A stretch of 64,000 bases of DNA, taken from NCBI GenBank assembly GCA_029641185.1, contig JAPWGK010000033.1, forward strand, positions 1 to 64,000, read 5' to 3'. This DNA comes from Pseudofabraea citricarpa (lineage: Eukaryota > Ascomycota > Leotiomycetes > Helotiales > Dermateaceae). Below are positions 59,388-64,000 of this stretch, one piece after another. Both the position numbers and the translations under genes were made by a program. The notes beneath the pieces were generated by a model. That model did not search any database. It was not told the DNA's origin and was given only the letters and a program-made list of their open reading frames with translations. The first letter of the stretch is position 1; each line of letters begins with the position of its first letter.

Positions 59388-62270
59388 TTAGCTATTCTTT
59401 AGCTCATCCAATCTTCCCTTCAACATTTCGTATTCTTCACTTTCCTCCCAGATCCCCTTGGCTTTTCCAAGAATACCTCTGACGGCACTTCTTGCCTTCA
59501 TTTTCCATCCTTTCTCGACTTCAGTCCCATCGGCCTTCTCCATCGGCCCGTAGTTCTCCAGGGCAGAAATAAGTCCATCGGTTGAAGTTGCAACTCCTTT
59601 CCAAGCCTCTATGTCTTCGAGCCATTTTTCGCCTTCGCTTTGAGTCGCCATTCTCCAGCTCTTCTCAGCACAGGAGAGTGCACCAGCATAGTCCCTACGG
59701 AACAGCGCCAGCTTTTCAACCAAAGCCCACAGCTCAGCACGCTTGGTTATGAGGGGAATGATATCTTTATCAACCATCTCGATAGTGGCTCGTGCAAGAC
59801 TTCCACGAGGAGGCACATATACCCCCGCAACAGTCTCCCCTCCCGTTCGGTCACGCGAGGTGACTTCTGAAACTAATGATCGCAATACATCCCCATCTAC
59901 TGCTTCTTCGCCTATAGTTGGACTGCGGATTCTGATAATCGCACGCATGCCCATAAGAATCTCTGGAAATGAGGGCGGAGACATGCGGCCAGCGATGGTG
60001 ATAACATTGTCCCAAATTTTCCAGTTATCGTGGGCAATTGAAGCACCACGTTTATAAGCGATGAGAGCTTGGCGGAGGATCTCCTTAGGCGATGGTTCAG
60101 TGGGCTTTTGTGAAACATCTTCATCGTCTGAGTCAGAAACTACTGGAATGTCTTGAACTGAGGCTTTCTGAACTTGTATCATCTCGGCGTGCTTCGACAG
60201 CAGTGCAGAACCAAGATTACTATAAGTTTTCGCATCTGTGTCATCAATCATGATAGATTGCTGAAAGGCAACAATCGCTCCATCCCAGTTGCCAATACGC
60301 AGATCAATATCTCCCAAGCGACTCCAGGTATCATTGTTTTGGCGATTGACAATGGTAGCCTTCATGTATGCTTCTCTAGCAGTCTCTAAGTCTCCTTGTC
60401 GTGTATAATATTCCCCCAAGGTTCTTTGAGCACGGCCATATCGACTTTTAGAAATAGTCCATGCCCGCTGCCAGCACTCGGGATCTTGATTAAGGTCACC
60501 AAGAATACACCAAAGGCGAGGAGAGTGTGGTGGAGGGGGCGACCTCATTTCTCCATCCCATTTTTCTGCGGCAACCTCTTCATCATCAATCCCATACTGA
60601 TCCATCTGAGGTCCTTTAGATGAATAGTACAATTGTCTTCGCACAATCTGCCTCGATTTCTCCTCTTGGCCTACCGAATGGTAGCACAACGCAACCTCTG
60701 CCCATAGTCTTAATCTCTTGAAAATCTCCAATGCACTGACCAAACTTCCAGCATTGCTCCAAGCAAATGCTAGTTCAGTCTCGATTTCCCATCTTGTAGG
60801 TGTGTTCAAGGGATAGATATACTTCAGTCTTTCTTGAACCGGAGCAGATTCCGATGCCTTTGCTCGCGGCAGGAAAGATGTGACTTGAATCTGCGGAACT
60901 CCATCTGCAGACGAAAGAGTTTCCTCATTCTCCGTGTCGGCAATGATCTGATCTACAATAGCTTGAAGTTGCAAGACGCTACGTTCTTGAGTTCTGGACC
61001 GATGAGATTCTATCCGACTCCGGACAAGAAGCGCTTGTGTGTAGATTTGCCAGTTCGTAGGTTTGTCTGATAAAACCCGCACTGCATAAGGTAAGATCTC
61101 TTCGCTGTTCAACTTGTCTAAGGGCGAAAGAGCATCCTTCAGAGTAGCCTCTGTGAGTAAGGTAATCTGATCAAGAGGATTCAACTGAGGCTGCTCATCC
61201 GGGGACATTGATGCTAATTCAGCAGGCAGAGCTGAATTCTCGACCTTGTCAGAGCTTCTTTTCGCAAACTGGATAGATTCGAGAAGAGTATCGTCGTTCA
61301 AGTCCAGTGCATTTGGGACTGTTCCATTTACCTTCTCATGATCATCATTGCTTGAAATGGTGCTTTCTTTTAATTCAGTCGACAAGTTTTCTGTGGGCCC
61401 TTCTGCCTCTGTGCTTTTTGCAAACACAACAAGCTGAGACAGATCGTTCTGCTGAAATTTGGTTCTTTTTCCAAGAGCACCCGACAGAGCGTAGCTGAAC
61501 CCAGAAACTGTCTTAGCCATCTGTACATTCTCCTTGGCTTTGAAGTCGAGTCCCTGCATGATATAAATCTGTGCTTTCTCGAGTTGAAATTGAACCTTTG
61601 CCTCTGTTGAAAAAGTCGAGGAAGGGTTCATCATCTCCTCTTCTAGATCTTTTAGATCCTTCTCGATCAAGTTTTGCAATAGCGCAGAATCACTGAGTCT
61701 CCCGCCCGCCATGCCAGAGAGTAATCTCTGATGGTATGCATTGATTCTGATTCGCATCCATTTGCAATCCCTGAAATTGCCGTTGACGATTCTTGGGAAA
61801 TACCGTGTGAAGACCATCCGAGCAAGGCAGAATATCTCTATATGAGGAATATGCTGATATACTGACACACCATCGACATCTAAACTTTGCAAACATTTTT
61901 GTCGCAGAGATGAGGCATTGATGGCGGCGGGAATTAGGTTAGCCAAGACAAGTGGGGGTCCCGTGACATTGGCCTGGAGAAAGGCGTCGAAAGCTGCAAG
62001 TCCTGTAAGAAACACAAGAGCGGAGTCTGTATCATCGCTCAAAAATTCATCAGACGAAAACAGAGGCTGCCTTTCATCAGAAATAATATCGACGTTCTGA
62101 GACAGCTTCTCTAGAAGACGCTGCGAAGTGGCGCTTTGTAGTACATTTTTGTACTCGCCCCCTAGGTATGCGGTGATGATATCCGAAAGCTTCTCGACAT
62201 TTTTTAGAGTTTCGAGTTCCAGTAACAAGCCATCCCAGGTCTTGCCATCGAGGAAATTGGCGGATGCCAT
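59388..62270 (-). CDS. EMW1: TPR protein of the TTC27/Emw1 family
   Basis: Single uninterrupted exon, 960 aa. The N-terminal half is helical (MASANFLDGKTWDGLLLELE, then AAFDAFLQANVTGPPLV); the C-terminal part has tetratricopeptide repeats from about residue 510 to 690, with ALCYHSVGQEEKSRQIVRRQ, GRAQRTLGEYYTRQGDLETA, DTWSRLGDIDLRIGNWDGAI and KTYSNLGSALL. The TPR-region block WCILGDLNQDPECWQRAW is characteristic of TTC27 and yeast Emw1, a cytosolic protein needed for cell-wall maintenance. An acidic low-complexity insert (VVSDSDDEDVSQKP) sits in the TPR region. Sequence is intact. The biochemical role of the family is not firmly known. Confidence 0.9.
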   Translation of the reverse strand: MASANFLDGKTWDGLLLELETLKNVEKLSDIITAYLGGEYKNVLQSATSQRLLEKLSQNVDIISDERQPLFSSDEFLSDDTDSALVFLTGLAAFDAFLQANVTGPPLVLANLIPAAINASSLRQKCLQSLDVDGVSVYQHIPHIEIFCLARMVFTRYFPRIVNGNFRDCKWMRIRINAYHQRLLSGMAGGRLSDSALLQNLIEKDLKDLEEEMMNPSSTFSTEAKVQFQLEKAQIYIMQGLDFKAKENVQMAKTVSGFSYALSGALGKRTKFQQNDLSQLVVFAKSTEAEGPTENLSTELKESTISSNDDHEKVNGTVPNALDLNDDTLLESIQFAKRSSDKVENSALPAELASMSPDEQPQLNPLDQITLLTEATLKDALSPLDKLNSEEILPYAVRVLSDKPTNWQIYTQALLVRSRIESHRSRTQERSVLQLQAIVDQIIADTENEETLSSADGVPQIQVTSFLPRAKASESAPVQERLKYIYPLNTPTRWEIETELAFAWSNAGSLVSALEIFKRLRLWAEVALCYHSVGQEEKSRQIVRRQLYYSSKGPQMDQYGIDDEEVAAEKWDGEMRSPPPPHSPRLWCILGDLNQDPECWQRAWTISKSRYGRAQRTLGEYYTRQGDLETAREAYMKATIVNRQNNDTWSRLGDIDLRIGNWDGAIVAFQQSIMIDDTDAKTYSNLGSALLSKHAEMIQVQKASVQDIPVVSDSDDEDVSQKPTEPSPKEILRQALIAYKRGASIAHDNWKIWDNVITIAGRMSPPSFPEILMGMRAIIRIRSPTIGEEAVDGDVLRSLVSEVTSRDRTGGETVAGVYVPPRGSLARATIEMVDKDIIPLITKRAELWALVEKLALFRRDYAGALSCAEKSWRMATQSEGEKWLEDIEAWKGVATSTDGLISALENYGPMEKADGTEVEKGWKMKARSAVRGILGKAKGIWEESEEYEMLKGRLDELKNS

Positions 62271-62596
62271 CTTGATAATCTTTCCAGAGTTCGTGATGAT
62301 GAGAAATGTTTGCTCGCTTGAAGAAATCTGTGTAGAGCATAATTAAAGTGGGCCTGATCACAAAGCACGAGCAGCTAGACATCGCCAAATGTGGGCTAAA
62401 ATCACACCGCGTGATTACGGGAGAGTCGAGTTGGAAAACACCATTCACGCGTACAATAGAAGTAAATATGGTTAATCCAGACAGCTTATTGACGTTGCTA
62501 CATATGCAATACAAGAACGCTCCATGGCCTAGACAGATGAAACCAACTTTCACTTGTGCAACCCTTGCGTTTACTTTTACAGCTTTGGTACATTGT
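62271..62596. other. Intergenic region, promoter of the TPR gene
   Basis: 326 bases between the stop of the GYF-type gene and the start of the TPR gene, both on the minus strand. No feature was recognised. Confidence 0.45.
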
Positions 62597-64000
62597 TCAC
62601 TTCTTACCCTTCTTCTTGTTAGGGACAACCTTGAAGCCAGAAGTAGCTGGCTCCTCCTTTGCTGGCCCCTTCTTAGCAACCTCACTCCATCCACCAGTCT
62701 TCTCATCGGCAGTAGAGAATCCAGATCCAGATCCGGTATTGGCAGGCTCAACAATGCCCTTATCCGCCAACTTACGACGGCGAAGGTATTCCTCGGCGAA
62801 CCGACGCCCATCCATCAACTGGGAGCTAGAGTAAACGCTGTCCGCAATGATGGTGGCATCAGGTGGGAAGCTCAATAACATCTGAACGAATGTATCAACT
62901 GCTTCGAGTTAGCTTAGAATATAAACAGGCGTTGGTAATACATACCATTGATGCTAGAGTTGAGTCCCTTGGCTAGGGATCCTTTTGCCCACTTTGTAAG
63001 CTCTTCCGTTGCAGCCGCAACGCCACTTTGAGCACTAGTGGTGGTGCTGCGAGCAGCCGTGGTAGGGCGGACAACCCGAGGAGCAGCAGCAACAGGCGCA
63101 ATAGTGGTAGTGCTAACAGCACGGATCGGCGTAGGTGTAGCAGGACCAGTGGGAATCTTGACTTTTCCTCCAGCACCTACAGTTGACCAAGCAGGCCCGA
63201 TAGCAGGAACTGCTGATGTCTTACTGGCAAGATCAGCATATCTTTTCCCGGTCGAGGGGCCGGTTGGCAAAACAGGAGCTGCGGAGATAGCGACCTTCTG
63301 CTTTCTCAATTCCTCCTCGCGTTGTATGTCAGCGAGGGTTTTCTTGGAGGCTGCAGAACTGCTGATGACTGGAGCCTTGGTAGCAGCTGGCTTTGACCAT
63401 GCTGATGGAACTGCCGAAGGGGTTGCAGGAGAGCCAGTATTACCCCAGGTAGACGTGGTGGGTAGACCTGGAGCTGGAGCAACAGGTTGACTGGTCAATA
63501 GCTTCATCTCTTGCTCATAGGCAACACGGCGAGCAGCTGCAGCTGCTTCTTCAGCCTTAGCAGCTTTCTTTGCTTCGGCTTCTTGGATTTCCTTCAAAGA
63601 TGGCCCCTTAGCAGCCTCCGCTGGTTCCTTTGCCCAGGGAGCCAAGGATGGCGTGGCACTGGCGATCTCTGGAGTTTCAGATCGAGATCTAGACTGGACA
63701 TTGAGTGCTTCAGGCAAGTTAGAGCGGCCTCTCTGAGCAGTTGGGGCAGGAAGAGGTGTTGTTGACTGCGGTGGGGGAGGGAAAGGCATTGGCAAGTTGG
63801 TGTTGACCTTGCCCCATGGAGACTCAGGCTGAGAAACATTTGGAGATTGCTTTGCGGAAGCGGCCTTCTGCACTTGTTGAGTCAAAGAAAGGATATCAGG
63901 TTCGGTCGGCTGGGAGATCTCTTCGGTCACCTGGTCTTCTTGAGCTTCATCGTATACATGCTGACTTTGTTGAGCTGGAGGTCCGATAGGCTCATTTACT
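62597..64000 (-). CDS. C-terminal part of a GYF-domain (Smy2/GIGYF-like) protein, partial
   Basis: The gene enters from the right edge; the 5' part is outside the window. Exons seen: from beyond 64000 to 62946 and 62898-62597, about 450 aa. The intron runs GTATGT to GCAG. The visible protein is rich in Pro, Ala, Ser and Thr, with motifs repeated in fungal GYF-domain proteins: SPWGKV, APWAKE, GPSLKEIQEAEAKK, KKTLADIQREEELRKQK and GPAWSTVG, and a helical C-terminal block ELTKWAKGSLAKGLN...VDTFVQMLLSFPPD followed by a basic end (KKKGKK). Such proteins bind proline-rich partners and act in mRNA/translation control or ER-Golgi transport. The GYF domain itself is not in the window, so the assignment rests on the C-terminal layout. 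Confidence 0.75.

Noticed and set aside
62077..62811. 244-codon minus-strand ORF spanning the TPR gene start and the GYF gene end
   Set aside because: It runs in another frame across two well-supported coding regions and an intergenic gap, with no domain.

Overview
The window looks like nuclear DNA of a filamentous ascomycete (Pezizomycotina; Leotiomycetes would fit, but that finer placement is a guess). The reasons are: genes split by short introns (about 45-130 nt) with GTA/GTG donors and CTAAC/CTAAT branch sites; a 5.3 kb AT-rich tract with the signature of repeat-induced point mutation (RIP); and filamentous-fungal families such as a multi-PAS hybrid histidine kinase, a HET-domain relic, a cutinase, DUF3638 and DUF3425-bZIP proteins. 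All exon borders below were worked out by hand from frame, splice signals and family similarity.

Layout. 1-5290 is the RIP-mutated tract, followed by a 2 kb gene-poor border. 7486-11967 (+) hybrid histidine kinase. 12785-16995 (+) mitochondrial RNA polymerase. 17787-18585 (+) secreted Cys/Thr-rich protein. 18952-21360 (+) splicing factor Cef1/Cdc5. 22008-23016 (+) GPI-anchored cutinase-family esterase. 23921-24779 (+) GILT-like thiol reductase, overlapping tail to tail with 24748-25807 (-) scavenger decapping enzyme DcpS. 26366-27199 (+) dienelactone hydrolase. 27685-28711 (-) bZIP/DUF3425 factor. 29522-30015 (-) broken HET domain. 30625-31306 (+) four-helix membrane protein. 31992-32727 (+) helical orphan. 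33326-35288 (-) coiled-coil pseudogene with four in-frame stops. 36444-46072 (+) giant DUF3638-family protein (about 3,136 aa) with ATPase-like motifs. 46421-48193 (-) Jen1-type monocarboxylate transporter. 48194-54868 is mostly empty apart from 51583-51995 (+), a 100-aa secreted protein with a hydrophobin-style cysteine pattern. 54869-55870 (+) Cys-rich single-pass membrane protein. 56449-57894 (-) coiled-coil protein, preceded by four tandem intron-bearing repeats (58020-58551). 59388-62270 (-) TPR protein of the TTC27/Emw1 type. 62597->64000 (-) 3' part of a GYF-type proline/alanine-rich protein.

How the genes relate. There is no metabolic cluster. Housekeeping genes (mitochondrial transcription, splicing, mRNA decay, cell-wall integrity) alternate with secreted or host/environment-facing genes (cutinase, three Cys-rich secreted or surface proteins, a sensor kinase, a lactate/pyruvate-type transporter). 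The secreted genes and the decayed genes lie in or beside the gene-poor stretches. The observations most worth checking are the hydrophobin-patterned protein that appears only after splicing two introns, the tandem intron cassettes upstream of 57894, the pseudogene whose four stops are all one C-to-T change from a sense codon, and the nucleotide-binding motifs of the giant DUF3638 protein.
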